Assembly (NCBI RefSeq): GCF_900115705.1
Contig: NZ_FOXL01000003.1
Span: 62,001 to 126,000, forward strand
Source: Frateuria terrea
GTDB taxonomy: Bacteria; Pseudomonadota; Gammaproteobacteria; Xanthomonadales; Rhodanobacteraceae
Length of the DNA: 64,000 nt
Reading direction: 5' to 3'
Numbering within the stretch: position 1 is the first letter of the stretch; each line of letters opens with the position of its first letter. Below are positions 28,490-37,217 of this stretch, one piece after another. A program made the position numbers and the translations under genes. The notes below the pieces were generated by a model, which had not been told where the DNA came from, made no database searches, and saw only the letters and a program-made list of their open reading frames with translations.

Positions 28490-29586
28490 CAGTCGTCGAT
28501 CCTCTCCAGGCCCCGGATCTCGCGGATGCCGAGGCCTGGGGCGTCGGTCACGGAGATTTCCGATTCATTGAAGATTACCCCACCGTCGACCGGGTTGAAC
28601 TGCGCCAGCGACGGCCCGTCCAGGTCGATCTTGCTGATCGCGTCGGCGCGCGCCACCGCCACGTGCACGGCGGCCGCCACGCTGATCGAGGTCTCCAGCA
28701 TGCAGCCGATCATGCAGTCGATGCCGTGCAGCTGCGCGATGTCGGCGATCTTGATCGCGTTGGAGATGCCGCCGGTCTTCATCAGCTTGATGTTGATGAT
28801 GTCGGCCGCGCGCATGCGGATCAGCTCGATCACCTCCATCGGGCCGAACACGCTCTCGTCGGCCATCACCGGCGTGTGCACGCGCTCGGTGACGTAGCGC
28901 ATGCCTTCGAGGTCGCGCGCCTTGACCGGCTGCTCGACCAGTTCCAGCTTGATGCCGGCCTCTTCCAGCGTCTGCAGCGCGTAGACCGCCTGCTTGGCGG
29001 TCCAGCCCTGGTTGGCGTCCAGGCGCAGCAGCGCGCGACCCTCGACCGCCGCGTAGATCGCCTTGACCCGATCGATGTCGACGCCGATGTCCTTGCCGAC
29101 CTTGATCTTCAGCGACTCGAACCCGCGCTCCACCGCGGCCACCGAATCGGCCACCATCTTGTCGATGTAGTCCACGCTGATGGTGATGTCGGTGGTGATC
29201 ACCGGATCGCCACCGCCCAGCAGCTTGTACAGCGGCGCGCCGTAGAGCTGGCCCCACAGGTCGTAGATGGCGATCTCCACCGCCGCCTTGGCGCTGGAGT
29301 TCTTCTCCATCGAGCCCTGCACCAGGTGGGTGAGGCGGTTGAGGTTGGCGATCTCCTGCCCGATCAGCCGCGGCGAGATGTAGTGGCGGATGGCATCGAC
29401 GATCGAGCCGTGCGTGTCGCCGGTGATCACCGCGGTGGCCGGCGCCTCGCCATAGCCGACCTGGCCGGTGTCGGTGTGCACCATCACCACGATGTCTTCC
29501 ACCTGGTTGACGGTGCGCAGCGCGGTCTTGAAGGGTGTCTTCAAGGGCACCCGCAGCATGCCGAACTGGATGTCTGTGATCTTCAT
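28489..29586 (-). CDS. Dipeptide epimerase (L-Ala-D/L-Glu epimerase type, enolase superfamily)
   Basis: A 365-residue muconate-lactonising-subgroup enzyme. Catalytic lysines K160 and K162 (SLKIKVG), Mg ligands D190 (LDANQGW), E218 (LVEQP) and D243 (ADES), and the opposite lysine K267 (NIKLMK) are all present. The D321-L-D323 pair (KIDLDGP) is the DxD motif that holds the dipeptide ammonium group in Ala-Glu epimerases. It converts L-Ala-D-Glu, released from murein, to L-Ala-L-Glu in the cytosol. Other dipeptide specificities exist in the family, so the exact substrate is inferred. Confidence 0.88.
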   Translation of the reverse strand: MKITDIQFGMLRVPLKTPFKTALRTVNQVEDIVVMVHTDTGQVGYGEAPATAVITGDTHGSIVDAIRHYISPRLIGQEIANLNRLTHLVQGSMEKNSSAKAAVEIAIYDLWGQLYGAPLYKLLGGGDPVITTDITISVDYIDKMVADSVAAVERGFESLKIKVGKDIGVDIDRVKAIYAAVEGRALLRLDANQGWTAKQAVYALQTLEEAGIKLELVEQPVKARDLEGMRYVTERVHTPVMADESVFGPMEVIELIRMRAADIINIKLMKTGGISNAIKIADIAQLHGIDCMIGCMLETSISVAAAVHVAVARADAISKIDLDGPSLAQFNPVDGGVIFNESEISVTDAPGLGIREIRGLERIDD

Positions 29587-29675
29587 GGGTTGTCGGTCTT
29601 GTGTTGTCCGTAGGGCGGGCTTGCGCCCACCAGCCCTTTCTTGGCGTGTGGCGGGCGTCCTGCCCGACGGCCCGC

Positions 29676-31091
29676 TCAGGGCCGCATGCGCACGTTGCTC
29701 GTCATGTGGTCGATGAACGTGGAGTCCCTGCCGTAGAGCATCGGCAGCAGCGGCGTCACCGAGACCGCGTTGAGCTTGACGTGCCGGGTCGAGCCGTCGG
29801 GCATGCGGTAGCTCATGCCGAGCACGTCGTGGATCACCCACGGCTGGCCCTTCCACTGGCCCAGCGAGAGCATCACGTGGCCGGGGATGTAGACCAGGTC
29901 GCCGAGCTGGAGCGCGTGCGCCGCCTGCAGGCGTTCGTCGTGCGAGCTCGACTGGGTGAACGTGTGCTTGGCGAAGGCCGGGCTCACGCCCTGGCTGGAG
30001 GTGTTGCGCGGCATCTGCACGCCCATCGAGCGATAGACGTCCGAAACGAAGCCGGAGCAGTCCCGCCCGTCGTAGGCATGGCCCCAACCATAGCGCTCGC
30101 CCAGGAACTTGAACGCCTGGGTGATCAGGTTGCGCGGGGTCAGCGGCAGGTAGTCGGCGGCGGTGTCGGCGTTCTTCTGGATCAGCGCGGGGCTGAAGTC
30201 GAGCGAGCCGTCGGCCTTGCGCACCGGCAGCTCCACCACGTGCGCGGCATAGGGCGTCTGACCGTTGACCGCCTGGTCCGGCGGCAGGTCGGTGAGCACC
30301 GGCACGCGCGTGCCCATGTCCAGCTCCACCTGGGAGACCGCCGGCGCCTCGCGCGTATAGACGGTATAGACCTTCGCACCGGTCACGATGCGATACGGCG
30401 TCCTGTCGGCATAGCCGAACACGGCGGTCTTGCTGCCCTCGGCGATGTTGGCCGCCTCGGTCCAGGCGGCGTAGCGCGGGCTCACCACGAACAGCCAACG
30501 GCCGTCGCGGCTGGCGTGCGCGATCACCACCGGCGTACCCGGAAATTCGGCCGTCTCCTGGAAACGATCGATGTCGGTGTCGCCCGGATGGCTGAACACG
30601 CGCAACGTGGTGGGGAACGTCCGCAGTGCCGCGCGGCGCACCACCATGCCGTACCGCGTCGCCTGGCTCGCCGGGATCGTATCGAGCGCCCGCGCCGCGA
30701 CGATGGCGTCGAGCGTGGCCTGCGGTACCGGTTTGCCGTCGACGTCGTAGAGCGGCTTGGCAGGCGGCTGGGCCAGATCCTGGATCCAGCCGCGCACCTG
30801 CGCCGCACTCAAGGTGGCCGGCAGCTTGCGCAGCTCGTGCATGGACTTGTCCTGCGCGAACAGCGCCTCGTTCTGCGCCTCGATCTGCCGGCGGCTCATG
30901 ATCTCCCGGTCCGGCTGCGGCTGCAGGCCGATCCAGAAGGCGGGCGTCAGCTGCGCCTCGCCCACGCCCAGCACGCCCGAAGGCGGTACCGGCAGCGCCG
31001 GGACCTGGTCGCGCGCGTGCAATGGCGAAGCCGCCAGCAACAGCGCCAGCAGCACGGAAGTGAGGGAAGTTCGCATGATCGTGGTCCTCAT
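29676..31091 (-). CDS. Exported NlpC/P60 endopeptidase with SH3 domains
   Basis: A 471-residue protein with a signal peptide (LLALLLAASPLHA). An N-terminal stabilising segment (to about 150) and SH3-like domains (about 150-300: GMVVRRAALRTFP, GRWLFVVSPRYAAW) precede an NlpC/P60 domain. The triad is C345 (DGRDCSGFVSDVY), H405 (PGHVMLSLG) and H421 (VIHDVLG). This architecture is that of secreted gamma-D-Glu-L-diamino-acid endopeptidases that cut cell-wall stem peptides. The product L-Ala-D-Glu is what the next gene's epimerase would use. Confidence 0.88.
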   Translation of the reverse strand: MRTTIMRTSLTSVLLALLLAASPLHARDQVPALPVPPSGVLGVGEAQLTPAFWIGLQPQPDREIMSRRQIEAQNEALFAQDKSMHELRKLPATLSAAQVRGWIQDLAQPPAKPLYDVDGKPVPQATLDAIVAARALDTIPASQATRYGMVVRRAALRTFPTTLRVFSHPGDTDIDRFQETAEFPGTPVVIAHASRDGRWLFVVSPRYAAWTEAANIAEGSKTAVFGYADRTPYRIVTGAKVYTVYTREAPAVSQVELDMGTRVPVLTDLPPDQAVNGQTPYAAHVVELPVRKADGSLDFSPALIQKNADTAADYLPLTPRNLITQAFKFLGERYGWGHAYDGRDCSGFVSDVYRSMGVQMPRNTSSQGVSPAFAKHTFTQSSSHDERLQAAHALQLGDLVYIPGHVMLSLGQWKGQPWVIHDVLGMSYRMPDGSTRHVKLNAVSVTPLLPMLYGRDSTFIDHMTSNVRMRP

Positions 31092-31095
31092 GGCC

Positions 31096-32247
31096 TTACG
31101 TTCCGGCCAGCATCGACATGACCGACGCCACCACCAGGCCGAAGCCGGTGCCCAGTATGTAGCCCAGCAGCGCGAGCAGGATGCCGACCGGCACCAGCGC
31201 GCGCGAATAGCTTGCCGCCAGCACCGGCGTGGCGGCTACGCCGCCGATGTGCGCCAGCGAGGAGATCCCGCACAGGTAAAGGTCGAAGTGGAACAGCCTG
31301 GCAAAGCCGGCCAGGATCACGGCGTGGATGGAAATGATGGTGACGCCGCAGAGCAGGTACAACGGCGCGGCGCCGATGCCGTGGAAGTTGCTCTGCGAAG
31401 CGAGCACGGCCACCACGCTGATCAGCATCGCGCTGGAAATCGTGCTGGCGCCGGGAAACCGCGCCAGTGGCGTGTGCGCCGCGACCAGGCCCGCGCCGGT
31501 GGCGAGCAGGATGGTCCAGGTGGTGCCGCTGATCATGGTCGAGGTCGGCAGATAGCCGGCCAGCCACGCGCTCAGCGCCGCCACGCCCAGCGCGAGTCCC
31601 AGCCACAGCAGGACTGATTCGTAGTTGGTGGGCCCGGTCGCCTTCGTCTCTGCCACCTGCAGGTCGCCGCTGGATGTGGCGCGCGTCCAGCGGTTGAAGG
31701 CCGGCGCCACGCGGGCCAGCGCGAACAGCACCGCCACCCACGTCGAATAGCAGAGCGCGTCGGTGAGCAGGCTCATCGCCAGGTGCTGGTCGGACATGCC
31801 GATCGCCTGCTTGACCGCAATCATGTTTGCCGTGCCGCCCACCCAGCTGCCCGAGAGCGCCGCCAGCGGATGCCAGGCATCGCCCGGCAGCCAGCGGTGA
31901 TAGATCAGGAAGGTGCTGATGAAGGCGATGAACAGCGCCACCGAGGTGCAGGCGAACACGCCCAGCACGCGCGGCCCGAGCGCGAAGATTGCGCGCAAGT
32001 CGCAGTTGATCATCAGCAGGAACAGCAGCGCGGGCACCATGTGCGAGACCAGCATCGCCTGCGCGGTGTGGATCTCCTCGTTGACCTGCCACAGGCCCGA
32101 CACCGCCAGCGCGGTCACCAGCAGGTAGGTGAAGACGATCGGCGGCAGCACGTTGAACACGCGCCAGCCGAAGCGCCGCTCCATGGCCGGGAACACGCCG
32201 GCGGCAAGCAGCATCACGGCCAGGTACGGCCATACCGTGTGGATCAC
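31096..32247 (-). CDS. DUF819 family integral membrane protein
   Basis: About 383 residues with ten or more hydrophobic helices and the family motifs SGSWVGGTANMIAVKQAIG and CGISSLAHIGGVAATPVLAASY. I place the start at GTG 32247, which has GAGGGGGA 4 nt upstream; a TTG 33 nt further upstream is less likely. DUF819 (YjcL-type) proteins look like secondary transporters of unknown substrate. As first gene of the leftward arm, 4 nt before the NlpC/P60 gene, it is a candidate inner-membrane permease for murein-derived di- or tripeptides. Confidence 0.8.
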   Translation of the reverse strand: MIHTVWPYLAVMLLAAGVFPAMERRFGWRVFNVLPPIVFTYLLVTALAVSGLWQVNEEIHTAQAMLVSHMVPALLFLLMINCDLRAIFALGPRVLGVFACTSVALFIAFISTFLIYHRWLPGDAWHPLAALSGSWVGGTANMIAVKQAIGMSDQHLAMSLLTDALCYSTWVAVLFALARVAPAFNRWTRATSSGDLQVAETKATGPTNYESVLLWLGLALGVAALSAWLAGYLPTSTMISGTTWTILLATGAGLVAAHTPLARFPGASTISSAMLISVVAVLASQSNFHGIGAAPLYLLCGVTIISIHAVILAGFARLFHFDLYLCGISSLAHIGGVAATPVLAASYSRALVPVGILLALLGYILGTGFGLVVASVMSMLAGT

Positions 32248-32541
32248 TTCGTCCCCCTCGATGGGCGCCCGGCCGGGCAACCTCTACTCATTTGCTTCAT
32301 CCCCTGCGGCGCCCCGATCCACCGCGGCCCTTCCGTGAAGGCGGGAGCCCATTGTGATCCTGCCGCCAAGGCTGCGGATGGGATCGCCCGTACGAAGGAA
32401 AAACACGCCGGGTATACGGAGTTCGCTCGTCGTCGGGAATAGGTCATTCCTCATAGATTGACATGAAGCATAAATTATTGACCACCTTTTGCAAGCGTGC
32501 TACACAAGACCTTGATGCCAACTGGCGGGGGCGTTCGCGGG
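32248..32541. promoter_or_regulatory. Divergent control region of the peptide island
   Basis: A 294-nt gene-free stretch between the two arms. It holds the palindrome GGAATAGGTCATTCC at 32436-32450 and, 8 nt beyond, TTGACA (32458-32463). A better-spaced candidate rightward promoter is TTGACC (32478-32483), 17 nt, TACACA (32501-32506). No clear leftward promoter was found by eye. The stretch around 32455-32500 is noticeably more AT-rich than its surroundings, as promoters often are in such genomes. Confidence 0.5.
32436..32450. promoter_or_regulatory. Candidate operator GGAAT-N5-ATTCC
   Basis: A perfect 5-bp inverted repeat with a 5-nt spacer directly upstream of the rightward promoter candidates. 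Dimeric RpiR-family regulators bind palindromes of this general GAAT/ATTC type. The only regulator of the island is of that family. The assignment is by position and shape only. Confidence 0.4.
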
Positions 32542-34053
32542 ATGACGAAGGTGCCAGGCAAGCAACGCAAACACGAAACGAGCCACCGGCGCGCGCTGGC
32601 AGGCGCCGTGCTCGCCGGCCTGCTGTGCTGCGCGGTGCCGGCGCTGGCCAGCCTGCCGCCGTCCGCGCCGCCGGCGATCGTGGCGCAGATCGACCACGGG
32701 CATTTCGACGCCGCCCGCGCCGCCATCGCGCAGGCGCTGGCGCAGCCCGGCCTCACGCCCGAAGCGCGCCAGGCGCTCGAGTTCCAGCGGGAGCGCATGC
32801 GCCGCATCCTGCTCGACTTCTCGCTCACGGCCGAGGACGCGAAGGCACGCATCCGCAAGCAGATCCCCGACCTCACCGAGGCCGAGTTCGCGCGCTGGGA
32901 CGATGCCGGGCTGATCGAGCACATGGTGATCGACGGCCGCACGCTGTATTTCAACCGTGGCCCGTCCAACCTGTTCCTGCTCAGCGCCGAGGCGCGTGAT
33001 CGCCGCGGCGCGCCGCCGACCTCGCCCCCCAACGGCCCGAACGAAACGCTCAACGACCACCACCGCGCCGCCCTCCGAGAGGCACTCCAAAGCGGCAAGA
33101 CCGGCGTGCTGCCGATGCGTGTGCGGGTGACGCAGACGCTCACGGTCGACCCCGATGCCGTGCCCGCCGGCGAAACGCTCAAGGCATGGATCCCCTACCC
33201 GCGCGCCATCCCTGGCCAGCAGGACGACATCCGGCTGGTCGCGAGCCAGCCGGCCGGCGCGCGCGTCGCGCCGGTCGACACGCTGCAGCGCACCGCCTAC
33301 ATGGAAGCGCCGGCCAGGGCCGGCCAGCCGACCGTATTCAAGCTCACCTATGAGGTGACGCTGCGCGCGCAATACCATCGGATCGATCCTGCCAAGGTCG
33401 TCCCGGCCACCATCACGCCCGAGTTGAGGCCCTTCGTCGAGCAGCGCCCGCCGCACATCGTGTTCACCGACGACATGCGTGCGTTCTCGCGCAAGGTCGT
33501 GGGCGACGAGAAGAATCCCTACCGCATCGCGCAGAAGCTGTTCGCCGCCGTCGACAGGATCCCCTGGGCCGGCGCGCGCGAGTACTCGACCATCAGCAAC
33601 ATCGGCGACTACACGCTGCACGCTGGCCATGGCGACTGCGGCGAGCAGACCCTGCTGTTGCTCACGCTGCTGCGCATGAACGGCATCCCGGCGCGCTGGC
33701 AGTCCGGCTGGATGTTCTCCGACGGCAGCTACGACAACATCCACGACTGGGGCCAGGTCTACTTCGCGCCCTACGGCTGGGTGCCCGTCGATGTCACCTT
33801 TGGCCAGCTCGAGCCCAAGCCGGGCGACGACCCGCGCCTGCGCTGGTTCTACCTGGGCGGTCTGGACGCCTACCGCATCGCCTTCAACGACGACTACAGC
33901 CGCCCGTTCGTGCCGGCCAAGCAGTTCCCGCGCTCGGAGACGGTGGACTCGCAGCGAGGCGAAGTCGAGTGGCGCGGCGGCAACCTCTATTTCGACAAGT
34001 GGGATTACCACTTCGACTGGCAGTTCCTGCACGGACGCGACAACAAGAAGTAA
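32542..34053 (+). CDS. Exported transglutaminase-like protein
   Basis: About 503 residues from ATG 32542; in-frame GTG 32497 and ATG 32515 lie within the promoter stretch and are less likely. A signal peptide (ALAGAVLAGLLCCAVPALA) is followed by a helical region and then a transglutaminase-core domain: HAGHGDCGEQTLLLLTLL (catalytic Cys), NGIPARWQSGW, then YDNIHDWGQVYF (His) and GWVPVDVTFG (Asp). The triad looks intact. Bacterial members act as proteases, amidases or cross-linkers. It is the first gene of the rightward arm, just before the TonB receptor. Confidence 0.8.
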   Translation: MTKVPGKQRKHETSHRRALAGAVLAGLLCCAVPALASLPPSAPPAIVAQIDHGHFDAARAAIAQALAQPGLTPEARQALEFQRERMRRILLDFSLTAEDAKARIRKQIPDLTEAEFARWDDAGLIEHMVIDGRTLYFNRGPSNLFLLSAEARDRRGAPPTSPPNGPNETLNDHHRAALREALQSGKTGVLPMRVRVTQTLTVDPDAVPAGETLKAWIPYPRAIPGQQDDIRLVASQPAGARVAPVDTLQRTAYMEAPARAGQPTVFKLTYEVTLRAQYHRIDPAKVVPATITPELRPFVEQRPPHIVFTDDMRAFSRKVVGDEKNPYRIAQKLFAAVDRIPWAGAREYSTISNIGDYTLHAGHGDCGEQTLLLLTLLRMNGIPARWQSGWMFSDGSYDNIHDWGQVYFAPYGWVPVDVTFGQLEPKPGDDPRLRWFYLGGLDAYRIAFNDDYSRPFVPAKQFPRSETVDSQRGEVEWRGGNLYFDKWDYHFDWQFLHGRDNKK

Positions 34054-34116
34054 CCAACAACACAAGCAATCAACGATTCAACTGACATCGACCCGGCGTC
34101 GAGGGGAGTAGGGGAA

Positions 34117-37100
34117 ATGAGCAGCAAGGTTTGGAACATGCGCAGGACCGTGCTCGGCACGGCACTCGGGCTGGCGCTGGCCGCCTTCGGCGCGCCGCCG
34201 GCGCACGCCGCCAACAACGACGGCGCCGTCGCCGGCCACACCCAGGCCGGCGCCACGGTCACGGTGACCAATCCGGACACGGGCCTGACCCGCAGCGTGG
34301 TCGCCGACAGCGACGGCAGCTATCGCCTGCCGTTCCTGCCGGTCGGCCAGTACACCATCAGCGCGAGCAGCGGCGGCCAGCAGGTCGGCCCGACGCGCAA
34401 CGTCACGGTGGCGCTGGGCACCACCACCACGGTGGACCTGGGCGCGGTGAACGCGACCAGCCTGGCCACCATCAACGTCACGAGCTCGGTGCTGCCGGTG
34501 ATCGACGTCAGCTCCACCGAGTCGGCCACGATCGTCTCGCGTGCCGACCTGGTGCGCCTGCCGGTCGACCAGAACGTGACCTCGGTGGCGCTGCTTGCGC
34601 CGGGCGTGGTCAAGGGCAACGCCGGCTTCGGCGGCATTTCGTTCGGCGGCTCGTCGATCGCCGAGAACGCCTTTTACGTCAACGGCCTCAACGTTACCGA
34701 CTTCTACAACCGCAACGGCTTCTCCGAGGCACCGTTCGCCTTCTACGACCAGTTCCAGGTCAAGACCGGCGGCTACTCGGTGGAATTCGGCCGCACCACC
34801 GGCGGCGTGGTCAACGCGGTGGCACGCTCTGGCACCAACGAGTTCAAGGGTGGCGCCGAGATCACGATGGAGCCGGGCAACTGGCATTCGCACGGCCATG
34901 ACTATTACTTCGACGGCGAGCGCTACTACACCTCCAGCCGCGACCAGGATTCACTGATCAAGACCAACGTCTGGGCATCCGGCCCGATCGTGAAGGACAA
35001 GCTGTTCTTCTTCGCCATGTACGAGGCGCGCGGCGCCAGCCCGCGCAACACCGACAACGTCGGCACCACGATGACCGACCACAGCGCCAACCAGGGCTTC
35101 TGGGGCGGCACCATCGACTGGAACATCACCGACAACAACACGCTGTCGCTGATGGCGTTCTCGGACAAGAACAAGGACACCGGCGACGTCTACAGCTACA
35201 ACTTCGACACCAACACGCGCATTGCCAAGACCAACGAGGTCTACACCGACACGGGCGGCCGCAACTGGGCGCTGACCTGGACCAGCTACCTGACCAACGA
35301 CCTGTCTATGAAGCTGATGTACGGGCGCAACCAGCGCCAGGCGAACATCAGCTCGCAGTTGGACACCGAGTGCAACCGCGTGGCGGTGGAGGCCGGCGTG
35401 CCGCTGCCCGGCGACCTCCCGCTGGGCTGCACCAGCAGCTCGCAGGTCGCTTCACGCGAGGACACCCGCAAGCAGTACCGCGCCGACTTCGAATGGACGC
35501 TGGGCGATCACCTGCTGCGCTTCGGCTATGACCACGAGGTCGACACGTCCGACTATGCGCGCCGCTATCCGGGCCCCGGCGGCTACTACTACAACGTGTA
35601 CAACGCTCCCGACAACGGCCAGGTCACCAACTCCAATGGCGGCGGACGCGTACCGGTAGGCGACGTGGCCTACGTGCGCGTGCGCCGCTACGAGATCGCC
35701 GGCACCTTCGCGACCAAGAATGCCGCCTGGTATCTGGAGGACAACTGGCATCTCACCCCGAACCTGGTGCTCAACGCCGGCCTGCGCAACGACAGCTTCG
35801 ACAACCAGGATGCCGCGGGCCGCAGCTACATCAAGATCGACCAGCAGATGGCGCCGCGCCTGGGCTTCTCCTGGGACATGAAGGGGGACGGCACGACCAA
35901 GCTGTTTGGCAACCTGGGCCGCTACTACCTGCCGGTGGCCAACGTGATCAACATCAAGCAGGCCGGCGGCCTGCTCGACGAGCGCTCGGCGCACCGCTTC
36001 CTCGGCTGGCAGACGCAGGAGATCAACGGCTTCCAGTACGCCATGCCGATCGTCGGCGATCCGCTGCCGGGCAGCCACACCGACACCTCGCAGGGTGACG
36101 GCACGGTGGGCGACCTGCGCGCCGAGGTCGACCACAACATGGATCCGGTCTACCAGGACGAGGCGATCCTCGGCTTCCAGCAGATGATCGACGCCAGCTG
36201 GTCGTGGGGCGTCAGCGGCACCTACCGCCGCCTGCACAACGCCATCGATGACATGGAGATCAGCGCCACCGCACAATGCGGCGAGAACGGCTACATCGGC
36301 TGGGTGATGGCCAATCCGGGCAAGAAGGTCACCGTGTGGGGCGACACCAACTGCGACGGCACCGCGGACGGCTACGTCACCGTGGACACGTCCAAGGAAG
36401 GCTGGGCCATGTACCGGCAGGATGGCGTGGATGCCAATGGCGACCCGATCATGACCTACATTGGCCAGCGCGGCTGGGTGAAGCCCAAGCGCACCTACTC
36501 CGCGCTCGAGTTCCAGCTCGACCGCGCATGGGACGAGAAGTGGGCGTTCAACGCCTCCTACGTACTGGCCTGGAACCGCGGCAACGCCGAGGGCCCGGTC
36601 AATTCCGACACCGACTTCGACGACACCGGCCGCACCGAGAACTTCGACGATCCGTGGGTGAACTTCGGCGGCAACGGCTACCTGCCCAACGATCGCCGCC
36701 ACCAGCTCAAGCTGCGCGGCACCTACGCGATCACGCCGCACTGGCAGCTCGGCGCCAACGCCGACGTCCACTCCGGCGGCCCCATCACCGGCTTCGGCGT
36801 GGGCAACCCGTTCGACGCGAGCAACTACCACAGCTACTACATCTGCGTGGAGAACTGTGATTCGGACTTCTCCGCCGAGCGCGTCTACACGCACTCGGCG
36901 CGTGGCGCCCAGGGCCGCCTGCCGTGGACCTACACCTTCGACGCCAGCCTGAGCTACATCCTGCCGTTCGAGGGCGGCGGCAACCTGCGCGTGAAGCTGG
37001 CGGTCTACAACCTGCTCAACCAGCAGCGCAAGGTGCAGGTGGACCAGGACCTGCAGAGCGCGATCTCCAACCAGACCGACTCGACCTTTGGATTGCCGAT

Positions 37101-37152
37101 CGGCTTCCAGTCGCCGCGCTTCACCCAGCTGACGGTGAGCGTGGACTTCTAA
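34117..37152 (+). CDS. TonB-dependent outer-membrane receptor with carboxypeptidase-like N-terminal domain
   Basis: A 1011-residue protein. A signal peptide (LGLALAAFGAPPAHA) is followed by a CarboxypepD_reg-like domain (AGATVTVTNPDTGLTRSVV, GSYRLPFLPVGQYTI), a plug domain (NAFYVNGLNVTDFYNRNGF; YSVEFGRTTGGVVNAVARSG) and a beta barrel ending in SVDF, the aromatic C-terminus recognised by BAM. Oar-like receptors of this design often take up peptides or oligosaccharides. Its position suggests uptake of cell-wall peptides or muropeptides; that is inference. Confidence 0.92.
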   Translation: MSSKVWNMRRTVLGTALGLALAAFGAPPAHAANNDGAVAGHTQAGATVTVTNPDTGLTRSVVADSDGSYRLPFLPVGQYTISASSGGQQVGPTRNVTVALGTTTTVDLGAVNATSLATINVTSSVLPVIDVSSTESATIVSRADLVRLPVDQNVTSVALLAPGVVKGNAGFGGISFGGSSIAENAFYVNGLNVTDFYNRNGFSEAPFAFYDQFQVKTGGYSVEFGRTTGGVVNAVARSGTNEFKGGAEITMEPGNWHSHGHDYYFDGERYYTSSRDQDSLIKTNVWASGPIVKDKLFFFAMYEARGASPRNTDNVGTTMTDHSANQGFWGGTIDWNITDNNTLSLMAFSDKNKDTGDVYSYNFDTNTRIAKTNEVYTDTGGRNWALTWTSYLTNDLSMKLMYGRNQRQANISSQLDTECNRVAVEAGVPLPGDLPLGCTSSSQVASREDTRKQYRADFEWTLGDHLLRFGYDHEVDTSDYARRYPGPGGYYYNVYNAPDNGQVTNSNGGGRVPVGDVAYVRVRRYEIAGTFATKNAAWYLEDNWHLTPNLVLNAGLRNDSFDNQDAAGRSYIKIDQQMAPRLGFSWDMKGDGTTKLFGNLGRYYLPVANVINIKQAGGLLDERSAHRFLGWQTQEINGFQYAMPIVGDPLPGSHTDTSQGDGTVGDLRAEVDHNMDPVYQDEAILGFQQMIDASWSWGVSGTYRRLHNAIDDMEISATAQCGENGYIGWVMANPGKKVTVWGDTNCDGTADGYVTVDTSKEGWAMYRQDGVDANGDPIMTYIGQRGWVKPKRTYSALEFQLDRAWDEKWAFNASYVLAWNRGNAEGPVNSDTDFDDTGRTENFDDPWVNFGGNGYLPNDRRHQLKLRGTYAITPHWQLGANADVHSGGPITGFGVGNPFDASNYHSYYICVENCDSDFSAERVYTHSARGAQGRLPWTYTFDASLSYILPFEGGGNLRVKLAVYNLLNQQRKVQVDQDLQSAISNQTDSTFGLPIGFQSPRFTQLTVSVDF

Positions 37153-37163
37153 GCCCCCCGCCT

Positions 37164-37198
37164 GACGGCCCGCGGCATTCCGCGGGCCGTCCTTTTTT
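37164..37198 (+). terminator. Strong rho-independent terminator after the TonB receptor gene
   Basis: A 12-bp G+C-rich stem (GACGGCCCGCGG / CCGCGGGCCGTC, loop CATT) is followed by CTTTTTT. It lies only 20 nt before the lysA start. The downstream genes are therefore reached by read-through or from a promoter inside the receptor gene. Confidence 0.9.
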
Positions 37199-37217
37199 CA
37201 GGCTGTTGACGACCCTG

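Noticed and set aside
34117-37152. TonB receptor as a siderophore receptor
   Set aside because: No siderophore synthesis, Fur box or ferric reductase genes nearby; the carboxypeptidase-like N-terminal domain and neighbours fit peptides better.
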